DNA of 38,640 bases from Acidobacteriota bacterium. GTDB lineage: Bacteria > Acidobacteriota > Terriglobia > Terriglobales > Acidobacteriaceae. Position numbers and translations under genes: made by a program. The stretch lies in contig QIAL01000396.1 of assembly GCA_003225535.1 (NCBI GenBank), forward strand, positions 1 through 38,640, read 5' to 3'. The notes beneath the pieces are model-generated. The model was not told where the DNA came from. It searched no databases and saw only the letters and a program-made list of their open reading frames with translations. This document shows, one piece after another, positions 1 to 7,013 of this stretch (position 1 is the first letter of the stretch; every line of letters begins with the position of its first letter).

Positions 1-1
1 C

Positions 2-820
2 ATGGCTTCGGCCGCGGGCGGCATGGAGATCGAGCAGGTCGCTGCCGAGAATCCCGACGCCATCCTCAAGCAGCACATCGACCCCGGCATGGGCCTCGAA
101 TCCTTTCAGGCCCGCAAGATCGCCTTCAAGCTCGGTCTGAGCGCGAAGCAGATCAATCCCGCGGTGCAGTTCCTGACCAGCCTCTACAAAGCATTCCTGG
201 ATACGGACGCTTCCCTGCTCGAGATAAATCCCTTCATCACGACGACCGATGGCCGCCTTTTCGCTCTCGACGCCAAGATTAACTTCGACGATAACGCTCT
301 CTTCCGCCATGCCGATCTGCGTGAACTGCGCGACATCACCGAAGAAGATCCGCTTGAAGTCGAGGCCTCCAAGTACAGCCTGAACTACATTAAGCTCGAC
401 GGCAACGTCGGCTGTATGGTCAACGGCGCCGGACTCGCCATGGCCACGATGGACATCATCAAGTACGCCGGCGGAATGCCCGCGAACTTCCTCGACGTCG
501 GAGGAGGCGCCAGTTCCGAGCAGGTCGCTCACGCATTCGAGATCTTGCTCAGTGACAGAAACGTGAAGGCTGTGCTGATCAACATTTTCGGCGGCATCCT
601 GCGCGTCGATACGCTCGCCACAGGCGTGGTCGAAGCCGCGCGCAAAACGAACATCAAGCTGCCGATCGTCCTGCGGCTGGAAGGCACAAACGTCGATGAA
701 GGCAAGAAAATCCTGATGAACTCAGGCTTCAACTTCGTGGTAACCGACACCATGAAAGACGCCGCGGATAGAGTAGTCGCAGCGGCGCGCGGCACAGCGG
801 GCGTCACAGAATGGCGCTAG
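2..820 (+). CDS. sucC: Succinyl-CoA synthetase beta subunit (C-terminal part)
   Basis: This is the C-terminal 272 residues of the ADP-forming succinyl-CoA ligase beta chain, which with the alpha chain interconverts succinyl-CoA and succinate with substrate-level phosphorylation in the TCA cycle (cytoplasm). The window begins inside the gene. The family is about 390 residues, so roughly the first 120, mostly the ATP-grasp N-terminus, lie outside. Visible family marks are the [10 protein letters not shown] segment near the start, the metal-binding EINPF stretch, the [10 protein letters not shown] and GGGAS segments of the C-terminal ligase domain, and the INIFGGILR motif. sucD follows 72 bp downstream in the same direction, the usual sucCD order. 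Identification is secure; the true start is not visible. Confidence 0.97.
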   Translation: MASAAGGMEIEQVAAENPDAILKQHIDPGMGLESFQARKIAFKLGLSAKQINPAVQFLTSLYKAFLDTDASLLEINPFITTTDGRLFALDAKINFDDNALFRHADLRELRDITEEDPLEVEASKYSLNYIKLDGNVGCMVNGAGLAMATMDIIKYAGGMPANFLDVGGGASSEQVAHAFEILLSDRNVKAVLINIFGGILRVDTLATGVVEAARKTNIKLPIVLRLEGTNVDEGKKILMNSGFNFVVTDTMKDAADRVVAAARGTAGVTEWR

Positions 821-822
821 GT

Positions 823-859
823 TTTCTCTGTGCCTCTCTGTGTCCTCTGTGGTGAAAGA
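823..859. repeat. Intergenic dispersed repeat (GTGGT-type)
   Basis: The sucC-sucD gap carries a pyrimidine/GT-rich string of the pattern TCTCTGTGCCTCTCTGTGTC followed by CTCTGTGGTGAAAG. Related strings, with CCTTCGTGGTTGA cores, occur at 5173-5249 and 11611-11646. Here it sits between the sucC stop and the sucD start, so it would be transcribed within the operon. No function is evident. Confidence 0.5.
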
Positions 860-892
860 TTTTGAAACTGCCGTTTACGAGGTACTTTTCAT

Positions 893-1771
893 ATGGCAAT
901 CCTAGTTAATAAAGATACGCGAGTCGTAGTCCAGGGCCTCACCGGCCGCGAAGGCACGTTCCATGCGAAAGCCAGCGCCGCCTACGGCACCAAAATCGTA
1001 GGAGGCGTGACGCCCGGCAAAGGTGGCACCACCCACGAAGGCTGGCCCATCTTCAACACGGTTCGCGAAGCCGTCGATAAAACTGACGCGAACGCGACGG
1101 TTATTTTCGTTCCGCCGCCGTTCGCCGCCGATGCCATCATGGAAGCCGCCGACGCCGAGATCGACCTCATCGTCTGCATCACCGAAGGCATTCCCACGCT
1201 CGACATGGTCAAAGCCTGGGAATTCCTGCAGGACCGCCGCTCGCGCCTCATCGGTCCCAACTGTCCCGGCATCATCTCGCCCGGCAAATGCAAGATCGGC
1301 ATCATGCCCGCCTCGATTCACAAAGAAGGATCGATCGGCATCGTCTCGCGCTCCGGCACGCTGACCTACGAAGCGGTGCATCAACTGACGCAGCGCGGCA
1401 TCGGACAGTCCACCGCCATCGGCATCGGTGGTGACCCCATCATCGGCACCAATTTCATCGATGCGTTGGACCTGTTCAACCGCGATCCCGAGACCGAAGC
1501 CGTAATCATGATCGGAGAAATCGGCGGCAACGCCGAGGAACAGGCCGCGGACTTTGTGAAGACTCATATGAAGAAGCCGGTCGTCGGATTCATCGCCGGC
1601 CAGACCGCGCCTCCCGGCCGCCGCATGGGCCATGCCGGCGCCATTATCTCCGGAGGGAAGGGAACCGCCGCTGAGAAGATCAAAGCGCTGGAAGCTTGCG
1701 GAATCCGCGTTTCGAAGTCTCCAGCCGCAATTGGAGAAACGCTGGCGGCTGCAATAGGAGTAAACGTTTAG
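893..1771 (+). CDS. sucD: Succinyl-CoA synthetase alpha subunit
   Basis: Alpha chain (292 residues, normal full length) of succinyl-CoA ligase. It binds CoA in its N-terminal Rossmann-like domain and carries the histidine that is transiently phosphorylated. In order: the CoA-binding start with [13 protein letters not shown] (about residues 13-25), the [19 protein letters not shown] signature (121-139), the SRSGTLTYE segment (152-160) and the active-site loop [14 protein letters not shown] with phospho-histidine H247. The start is the ATG after a repeat-containing gap downstream of sucC. A long reading frame runs antisense across it, but that is a composition effect of this GC-rich gene. Confidence 0.98.
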   Translation: MAILVNKDTRVVVQGLTGREGTFHAKASAAYGTKIVGGVTPGKGGTTHEGWPIFNTVREAVDKTDANATVIFVPPPFAADAIMEAADAEIDLIVCITEGIPTLDMVKAWEFLQDRRSRLIGPNCPGIISPGKCKIGIMPASIHKEGSIGIVSRSGTLTYEAVHQLTQRGIGQSTAIGIGGDPIIGTNFIDALDLFNRDPETEAVIMIGEIGGNAEEQAADFVKTHMKKPVVGFIAGQTAPPGRRMGHAGAIISGGKGTAAEKIKALEACGIRVSKSPAAIGETLAAAIGVNV

Positions 1772-1806
1772 ACCGAGCAGATCTAGATCTCCCGCGACGT
1801 TTGGGT

Positions 1807-2097
1807 ATGCTTGCGCTGCCACTGAAGTATCGATCGGGTGAAGACATCAGAAAGGGCGACCGCGTACGTTTCCACGGAAAAGAAGCTGAGATTGAGTTCG
1901 TAGCTTGGAATGCAACCGATCCCGACCCGGCCTGGGGTTGGTACATCAACGAGTATGGCGGGGGAGTGATGATTCGGGAGCCAACCGCTTTCGGCAGTGC
2001 ATTCATTCCGGCCGACCAGTTAAACGATTGCGAGGATTTGGAATTTGTAGCGCGGCTGAAGATTCAAGCCAATGAGCACGATTCTAATATCGACTAA
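1807..2097 (+). CDS. Conserved small protein of unknown function (96 aa)
   Basis: A 96-residue cytoplasmic protein without signal peptide or membrane segment. The open frame continues upstream into sucD, but the in-frame ATG at 1807 is the sensible start because it gives a compact protein beginning MLALPLKYRSGEDIRKGD and avoids overlap with sucD. The body, rich in beta-type residues (GDRVRFHGKEAEIEFVA, then WYINEYGGGVMI and EDLEFVARL), resembles a small SH3/KOW-like barrel. That is inferred from composition only. It lies 35 bp after sucD and 19 bp before ndk, so it is probably co-transcribed with both. No function can be assigned. Confidence 0.75.
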   Translation: MLALPLKYRSGEDIRKGDRVRFHGKEAEIEFVAWNATDPDPAWGWYINEYGGGVMIREPTAFGSAFIPADQLNDCEDLEFVARLKIQANEHDSNID

Positions 2098-2116
2098 GGA
2101 CTAACCGACCGAATTT

Positions 2117-2542
2117 ATGAAGACTCTCCAACGCACGCTGACCATCGTCAAACCTGATGCCGTCCGCAAGAACGCTATCGGCGACATCATCGAACAATTC
2201 GAGAAGGGCGGCTTCCGTATCCTTGCCATGAAGATGCTGCAGATCTCCAAGCATCAGGCCGAGCAGTTTTACGCCGTGCATGCCAGCCGTCCGTTTTACA
2301 ACTCGCTCACAGACTTCATGTCGAGCGGCCCAATCGTGGCGCTGGCGCTCGAAAAGGAAAATGCCATCGCCGACTTGCGCAAGCTGATGGGTGCCACCAA
2401 CCCGGCCAACGCCGAGGAAGGCACCATCCGAAAAAAGTGGGCGACCAACATCGAGTTCAACGCGATTCACGGCTCCGACGCCGAAGACACCGCCCGCTTC
2501 GAGCTAAGCTTCTTCTTCGCCGGCTATGAATTGGCGAAGTAG
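2117..2542 (+). CDS. ndk: Nucleoside diphosphate kinase
   Basis: 141-residue cytoplasmic enzyme that transfers the gamma phosphate of ATP to NDPs through a phospho-histidine, balancing NTP and dNTP pools. It begins with the family hallmark [12 protein letters not shown] (residues 8-19) and carries the active-site signature around [12 protein letters not shown], where H118 is the phosphorylated residue. Length matches bacterial Ndk. It directly follows the sucCD group, and succinyl-CoA synthetase is known in some bacteria to associate with Ndk, so the placement makes functional sense. The start ATG is 19 bp after the preceding gene. Confidence 0.97.
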   Translation: MKTLQRTLTIVKPDAVRKNAIGDIIEQFEKGGFRILAMKMLQISKHQAEQFYAVHASRPFYNSLTDFMSSGPIVALALEKENAIADLRKLMGATNPANAEEGTIRKKWATNIEFNAIHGSDAEDTARFELSFFFAGYELAK

Positions 2543-2617
2543 TTCTCAGTTCTCGGTTCTCAGTTCTCAGTCGCTGAAGTCGAGAGCGATTTTGCTGAGA
2601 ACTGACAACTGAGAACT
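2541..2617. repeat. Imperfect inverted repeat of GTTCTCAG units
   Basis: The gap between ndk and the tautomerase gene holds a run of GTTCTCAG/GTTCTCGG units (2541-2570) and, after a 24-bp centre, the same units inverted (CTGAGAACTGACAACTGAG and on, 2595-2617). The arms could fold into a long imperfect hairpin in the transcript just upstream of the tautomerase start at 2624. The left arm starts at the ndk stop codon. This is directly visible; the role is unknown. Confidence 0.75.
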
Positions 2618-2623
2618 TCCTTT

Positions 2624-2818
2624 ATGCCAATGGTTCAAGTAACGCTGCTCGAAGGCCGCACGGCCGACCAGAAACGCAAGATCGCCAAGCGCATCACTGA
2701 CGCGCTGGTGGAGGAAGCCGGCGCCCGACGCGAAGCCATCGTTATCGCCTTCCACGAAGTCTCGAAGGAAAGCTATGCCTCCGGCGGCGAATTGATGATC
2801 GACAAAACTCCGAAGTAG
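2624..2818 (+). CDS. 4-oxalocrotonate tautomerase family protein
   Basis: 64-residue protein, the usual length of 4-OT tautomerases, small oligomeric enzymes that use an N-terminal proline (exposed after Met removal) as general base for keto-enol tautomerisation. The sequence starts MPMVQVTLLEGRT, giving Pro after the initiator Met, followed by the typical RTADQKRKIAKRITDALVEE helix and a second beta strand AIVIAFHEV. The physiological substrate cannot be told; many genomes carry 4-OT paralogues not linked to aromatic catabolism. No catechol pathway genes are nearby. It is co-oriented with ndk but separated by an inverted repeat. Confidence 0.9.
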   Translation: MPMVQVTLLEGRTADQKRKIAKRITDALVEEAGARREAIVIAFHEVSKESYASGGELMIDKTPK

Positions 2819-2896
2819 TTACTGCCGGATTACGCTCGTAATAATTCTCTCCCGCGCCTACTATTTATACTGCGATTCGAAAGCGAGGAGATCATC

Positions 2897-3184
2897 ATGA
2901 AAACGTGGACAGTGGCCGCTGCTCTGCTTTTTGTGTGTACCTACGGTTTTGCCCAGACGGAACAGGCGGCTCCCGCAAGAAAACCCTGCGAAGACCTCAA
3001 AGCTGAAATCGCCAAGAAACTCGACGCGAAGGGCGTCACCGCCTACACCCTTGACGTGGTCGAGAAGGGCAAGGAAGGCGATGCCAAAGTTGTAGGAGGT
3101 TGCGACGGCGCGACCAAAAGCATCGTGTACAGCCGGGCCGCATCTTCTGAATCGAAGCCCGCAGAAGCGAAAAAGCAGCAATAA
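2897..3184 (+). CDS. Small exported DUF1161-like protein
   Basis: 95-residue protein with a Sec signal peptide (MKTWTVAAALLFVCTYGFA, cleavage probably before QTEQ). The mature part has CEDLKAEIAKKLDAKGV, then YTLDVV, and VVGGCDGATKSIVYSR. This two-cysteine pattern with a K/E-rich helix followed by VVGxCxGxxKxIVY matches my recollection of DUF1161, a small periplasmic family of unknown function. A lysine/glutamate-rich tail ends the protein. A Shine-Dalgarno GAGGAG lies just upstream of the ATG (CGAGGAGATCATCATG). The two cysteines could form a disulfide in the periplasm. Family assignment is from memory of the pattern. Confidence 0.82.
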   Translation: MKTWTVAAALLFVCTYGFAQTEQAAPARKPCEDLKAEIAKKLDAKGVTAYTLDVVEKGKEGDAKVVGGCDGATKSIVYSRAASSESKPAEAKKQQ

Positions 3185-3199
3185 TCTGGTTAAGAACAT

Positions 3200-3332
3200 G
3201 TAGCCCCGGACGCCTTCGTCCGGGGTTGCGCGAAGCGCAATGAGGACGGCTGGGAGCGAAGAAGACTCCGGCACGTTACAGGCTGTCGCACGCTCGCTTT
3301 GCTCGCGGGGCTGACGAAGGCGTCCGCCCTAC
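3200..3332. repeat. Inverted pair of REP-like hairpin elements
   Basis: The left end (3200-3240) is a tandem double hairpin: CCCCGGACG-CCTT-CGTCCGGGG (9-bp stem) immediately followed by TTGCGC-GAA-GCGCAA (6-bp stem). The right end (3313-3332) is GACGAAGGCGTCCGCCCTAC, the inverse of the left terminus with a few changes. The whole is a roughly 133-bp unit with imperfect terminal inverted repeats, between two convergent genes. It resembles a REP doublet or a tiny non-autonomous element. No transposase of its own is present. Confidence 0.75.
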
Positions 3333-3341
3333 ACAAACCAG

Positions 3342-3629
3342 CTAGCCCAGCGGTTCGAACAAGTGTCCTTCCACACGATCCGCGAATTTGGGCAGATCCT
3401 TTTTCGCGTGCTGCAAGAAATGCGGCGCGGCGCGATGGGCTTCCAGCGCGGCATCATCCTTATATTGCTCGTAGATAAAGAACCGGCGCGGTTCGGTCTT
3501 GTGCCGGTGCACCTGGTACATGGCACATCCCGGTTCCTTGCGGGAGTGTTCGGTCAATTTCCCGAGAACTGCAGCAACGTCTGCTTCGTGTCCAACTTTC
3601 GCCATCCAGGTGACAGCCAACACCACCAT
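3342..3629 (-). CDS. Antibiotic-biosynthesis-monooxygenase (ABM) fold protein
   Basis: 95-residue dimeric alpha+beta-barrel type protein of the ABM/YgiN group, whose members include cofactorless quinol monooxygenases. Visible marks are the opening strand MVVLAVTWMAKVGHE, the helix ending LTEHSRKEPGCAMYQVHRH, FFIYEQYKDDAALEAH with the conserved E-x-Y, and HRAAPHFLQH. The frame extends to a GTG at 3647, but the ATG at 3629 is preferred because AAGGAG sits 6 bp upstream of it. It lies 46 bp downstream of purA in the same direction and may be co-transcribed. The substrate is unknown. Confidence 0.88.
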   Translation of the reverse strand: MVVLAVTWMAKVGHEADVAAVLGKLTEHSRKEPGCAMYQVHRHKTEPRRFFIYEQYKDDAALEAHRAAPHFLQHAKKDLPKFADRVEGHLFEPLG

Positions 3630-3675
3630 CGCTTGCTCCTTGCCCACGGCTGAGGGTGAGCCGGGGAGAGCAATT

Positions 3676-5001
3676 CTAGGCCTTTTTTGCGGCTACCTTC
3701 AACTCCGTAATAAAGTCGTCCATCAGGATGGTGTGGTCGCGATCGGGACCGGTTGAAATCATCCCCACCTTCGCTCCCGATTCTTTCTCCACGAATGCCA
3801 GATAGGCGCGCGCCTGCTTGGGAAGCTTGTCGTACGCAGTAATGCCCTCGGTCGAAGTCTTCCAACCCGGTACCTTCTCGTACACGCACTCGATTTTCTC
3901 GTAGCCGCTCGCTTGTGCGGGTGCCTCGATCGTCGGCTTTCCATCGAAGTTGTACCCAACGCACACCGGAATCTCCGCCAAGTCGTCGAGCACATCGAGC
4001 TTCGTGACGACCAGCCAATTTGTGCCGTTGATCATCCCCGAGTAACGCAGCAGTGGTAGATCCAGCCACCCCGTGCGCCGCGGACGCCCTGTCACCGCGC
4101 CATACTCATTCCCGCGCTTGCGCAGGTTCTCACCCGCATCGCCATGATCTTCGGTCGGGAATGGCCCTTCACCAACGCGCGTGCAGTACGCCTTGGTGAT
4201 GCCGATAACAGACTTGATTGCATTCGGGGCCACGCCGGTGCCGATCACAGCTCCGCCGGACGTCGCGCTCGACGACGTCACAAATGGATACGTCCCGTGA
4301 TCGATGTCGAGCATTGTCCCCTGCGCGCCTTCGAACAGAACCGACTCGCCCTGCGCCAGCGCCTGATTCAGCAGCACTGCGGTATCCGCCACAAACGGCG
4401 CAATCTTTCCCGCCGCCTGCGCGTATTCCGTATACATCTTGTCGGCATCGAGCGGCTCGGAGTTGAACAGCGCGTGCGCAATCATGTTTTTCTCGCGCAC
4501 CGCGTTTTCGATATGCTTCTTCAGCAGCTTCAGGTCAAGCAGATCGGCGACCCGCAGCCCGCGCCGCCCCATCTTGTCCTCGTATGCCGGACCAATCCCG
4601 CGCGATGTTGTCCCAATCTTTACGCGACCGGGCGCATTCTCCGCCGCCAGTTCGATCATGCGGTGATACGGCAGAATCACCTGGGCGCGATTCGAGACAA
4701 ATAAATTTCCGTCGACCTGCACGCCGGCCGCTCGCAGTGCTCCGACTTCTTTCAGAAACGCCAGTGGGTCGAGCACCACGCCATTGCCAATAACGCTGCG
4801 GCACCCGGCGCGCAGCACCCCGCAAGGCACGAGCTGGAGTATGAACTTCTTGCCATTAATGATGACGGTGTGGCCGGCGTTATGTCCTCCAGCGTAGCGG
4901 GCAACCACCTGAAAGCTCTCCGACAATACGTCAACGATCTTTCCCTTGCCCTCATCGCCCCACTGGGCGCCAACGATCACCGCGGTTGTGCCTTTTTTCA
5001 A
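3676..5001 (-). CDS. purA: Adenylosuccinate synthetase
   Basis: Enzyme that joins IMP and aspartate with GTP hydrolysis to give adenylosuccinate, the first committed step to AMP (cytoplasm). About 441 residues, normal length. The N-terminal GTP/IMP signature VGAQWGDEGKGKIVD is intact with its catalytic Asp, followed by GGHNAGHT, GTTSRGIGPAYEDK and the late TGRPRRTGWLDLPLLRYS region. There is no ATG. Two in-frame TTG codons lie at 5007 and 5001. The latter is preferred because GGAG is spaced 6 bp from it, whereas it abuts the first. A non-ATG start for a housekeeping gene suggests modest translation. Confidence 0.96.
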   Translation of the reverse strand: MKKGTTAVIVGAQWGDEGKGKIVDVLSESFQVVARYAGGHNAGHTVIINGKKFILQLVPCGVLRAGCRSVIGNGVVLDPLAFLKEVGALRAAGVQVDGNLFVSNRAQVILPYHRMIELAAENAPGRVKIGTTSRGIGPAYEDKMGRRGLRVADLLDLKLLKKHIENAVREKNMIAHALFNSEPLDADKMYTEYAQAAGKIAPFVADTAVLLNQALAQGESVLFEGAQGTMLDIDHGTYPFVTSSSATSGGAVIGTGVAPNAIKSVIGITKAYCTRVGEGPFPTEDHGDAGENLRKRGNEYGAVTGRPRRTGWLDLPLLRYSGMINGTNWLVVTKLDVLDDLAEIPVCVGYNFDGKPTIEAPAQASGYEKIECVYEKVPGWKTSTEGITAYDKLPKQARAYLAFVEKESGAKVGMISTGPDRDHTILMDDFITELKVAAKKA

Positions 5002-5172
5002 GTCCAACTCCGTCAGGGGAATTCGGCCGGCGCATGGCTGCGCCGCTCCCGGGTTCGCACACTCCTCACCCGCGGGGTGCCATCAAAAAAGTTACTGGGA
5101 TAGAAGCGGAGAAGCGTGTACGAGATATCTTATCGTGCCAGCGCAGCGAATAGCAACGCGCGAAAGAGCGTT

Positions 5173-5249
5173 AATCACAAAGGGCACGAAGGACCACGAA
5201 GGAGTGCAAGGTTTCCTTCGTGAACCTTTGTGCCCTTCGTGGTTGATGA
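5173..5249. repeat. Palindromic CACGAAGG repeat
   Basis: In the gap between purA and the DUF2461 gene, CACAAAGGGCACGAAGGACC (left arm) is answered by CCTTTGTGCCCTTCGTGGTT (right arm). CACGAAGG units are repeated within each arm, so the region can fold into a long imperfect hairpin. Single-sided relatives are at 823-859 and 11611-11646. The two flanking genes diverge, so this lies in their shared upstream region (5002-5290). Function unknown. Confidence 0.75.
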
Positions 5250-5290
5250 TTTTCGCTTTCGGTTAGAATTGCAACTTCGGAATTCATCCT

Positions 5291-5956
5291 ATGCCCGCCT
5301 ACTTCACTCCCGACCTCTTTCGCTTCCTCACTCGTCTGAAACGAAACAACAACCGCGAATGGTTTCAGGCTCACAAAGAAGAATACGAAGCCGTGGCCCA
5401 TCAGCCGGCGGCACAGTTCATCACGGATTTCGCAGCGCCCTTATTCAAAATTTCGCCCTATCTCGTGGCTGATCCGCGTTCCACGCGAGGATCGTTATTC
5501 CGCATCTACCGTGACACCCGCTTCTCGCCCGATAAGCGTCCCTACAAAACGCATATCGCGATGAAATTCTCGCACCGCGGCAAAGACGTGCACTCGCCCG
5601 GCTTTTATCTCCACCTCGAGCCCAAAGGCTGTTTCGCCGCATCAGGCCTGTGGCATCCCGAGCCGCCGACGCTGTTCAAAGTCCGCAATGCGATGGTGGA
5701 ACGTTCGAACGAGTGGCGTCCAGTCCGCAAACTGCTTAACTGGGACGACGCGACGAAACTCTCGCGCCCCCCGCGCGGATTCCCCTGCGACCACGAATTC
5801 GTCGAAGACCTCAAGTTGCGCGACCTGGGCACCGCCATCGAGTTCACCGAAGCGCAAATCTGCAGGCCGAAATTTATGACGACCTTCGCGACAGCTTGTC
5901 AGAAGATGTCACCGCTGGCCGGGTTCCTAAGCAGCGCATTGGGATTGCAGTTCTAA
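5291..5956 (+). CDS. DUF2461 family protein
   Basis: 221-residue cytoplasmic protein matching the DUF2461 (TIGR02453) pattern: opening YFTPDLFRFLTRLKRNNNREWFQAHKEEYE, the RIYRDTRFSPDKRPYKTH core, and the GKDVHSPGFYLHLEP segment. The family is widespread in bacteria and some fungi and has no established biochemical function. Length is normal. The start ATG has no strong Shine-Dalgarno. The gene stands alone, divergent from purA and convergent with the RraA-like gene, with a double-hairpin element immediately after its stop. Confidence 0.9.
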   Translation: MPAYFTPDLFRFLTRLKRNNNREWFQAHKEEYEAVAHQPAAQFITDFAAPLFKISPYLVADPRSTRGSLFRIYRDTRFSPDKRPYKTHIAMKFSHRGKDVHSPGFYLHLEPKGCFAASGLWHPEPPTLFKVRNAMVERSNEWRPVRKLLNWDDATKLSRPPRGFPCDHEFVEDLKLRDLGTAIEFTEAQICRPKFMTTFATACQKMSPLAGFLSSALGLQF

Positions 5957-5972
5957 GAAGAGGTTTTTGTGG

Positions 5973-6011
5973 GGACAGCCGCCTTCGGCTGTCCGTCGAG
6001 CGCAGCTCGAC
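5973..6011. repeat. Tandem double-hairpin element
   Basis: Perfect 9-bp stem GGACAGCCG-CCTT-CGGCTGTCC (5973-5994) directly followed by a perfect 7-bp stem GTCGAGC-GCA-GCTCGAC (5995-6011). It sits between convergent stop codons (5956 and 6016) and has the same architecture as 3204-3240 and 8406-8440. No T-run follows on either strand, so a classical intrinsic terminator is not supported, although a 3'-end stabilising role is possible. Confidence 0.85.
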
Positions 6012-6015
6012 AGAT

Positions 6016-6951
6016 CTACTGTTCCCCGCGCTGCTTGCGAATCTCCTCCAACCTCCTCTTCAGATACTCCCGATACTCCTCCTGCAGCTTCGGATCTTTC
6101 GGAGATCCGTAGATCTCCGACGATTTGTACTTCCCTTCGTCGAATTTCTTTTTCGTCCATTCATCATGGACATGAATCTCATCCGCCCGGTCGAGCACTT
6201 CCTTCACGAACTCCGGAGGAATGAAGTAGACGCCTTCACGATCGCCCACGACCAGATCGCCCGGCATCACCGTAACCCCTCCGATACGCACGGGTACGTT
6301 AATCCCGGTCAGCATCACGTTGCCTATGGGAGTGGGATCCGCGGAGCGGAAGTATCCCGGCATGTCGATCTCAGCTAATCCATCGAGATCGCGGATGCTG
6401 CCATCCACCACGAGCCCGCCGCTTTTTGTGGCTTTCATCACATAGTAAAAAAGATTGTCGCCCACGATCGTGCCGTCGACTTTCTTCCCAAACAGATCAA
6501 CCACCAGCACGTCTCCGGGCTGAAGCATGTCAATCGCAGCTTGATTCGTCAGGCGAGGCAGGCCGCGCTCCTTCACCTTTGCCTCCGCGACATCCTCCAC
6601 GTCGGCGCGGCGAGGCATGAACTGCACCGTGAACGCCCGCCCCACCATCGTCTTCCCCGGATGCAGCACCTGAAATCCGTCGGCGTACTGATTGTTGAAT
6701 TCTTTCTCGTGCAGCGTGGCCCAGACTTCTTCCGACGAAAGATCGCGGGCGCGCTCGATCAGTGCATCCGGCACCTTCGGCCTCCCGTCGGGGAGCCTGT
6801 CGAAAGAAGACTTCGCTGTGTAGTCGATAAGATCCTGCTTGGGAAAGGTGAACAACTGCGCGTGAGCGTTGGATCCCAGCATGAGGGAAATTGAAAGAGC
6901 CGCGCCGACGGTTACAACCGTGCGCCTGACCGCACGCGAGAAGAAGATCAT
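6016..6951 (-). CDS. Exported RraA-like (HMG aldolase-type) protein
   Basis: 311 residues with an N-terminal export signal (MIFFSRAVRRTVVTVGAALS and on, likely cleaved after AHA) and a domain of the RraA / 4-hydroxy-4-methyl-2-oxoglutarate aldolase superfamily. Core motifs are GRAFTVQF, LQPGDVLVVD, GDNLFYYVMKATKSGGLVVDG (split by the G-D pair at 164-165) and SIRDLDG, whose R187-D188 correspond to the substrate and metal-binding Arg-Asp of the aldolases, then MPGDLVVGDREGVYFIP. Regulator RraA itself lacks the aldolase function; here the aldolase-type residues are kept. A strong AAGGAG precedes the ATG by 8 bp. Export is unusual for this family. It is divergent from the enolase-superfamily gene by 62 bp, suggesting joint control. 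Confidence 0.85.
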   Translation of the reverse strand: MIFFSRAVRRTVVTVGAALSISLMLGSNAHAQLFTFPKQDLIDYTAKSSFDRLPDGRPKVPDALIERARDLSSEEVWATLHEKEFNNQYADGFQVLHPGKTMVGRAFTVQFMPRRADVEDVAEAKVKERGLPRLTNQAAIDMLQPGDVLVVDLFGKKVDGTIVGDNLFYYVMKATKSGGLVVDGSIRDLDGLAEIDMPGYFRSADPTPIGNVMLTGINVPVRIGGVTVMPGDLVVGDREGVYFIPPEFVKEVLDRADEIHVHDEWTKKKFDEGKYKSSEIYGSPKDPKLQEEYREYLKRRLEEIRKQRGEQ

Positions 6952-7013
6952 TTCCCAGTCTCCTTGGTCGATGGATTTTCGACATCTGCTGTTGCTGACG
7001 AGCTTACAATTCT

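Noticed and set aside
902-1822. 306-residue open frame antisense to sucD
   Set aside because: It mirrors sucD codon for codon, has no family features or ribosome-binding site, and sucD is certain. Long antisense frames are expected in GC-rich genes.
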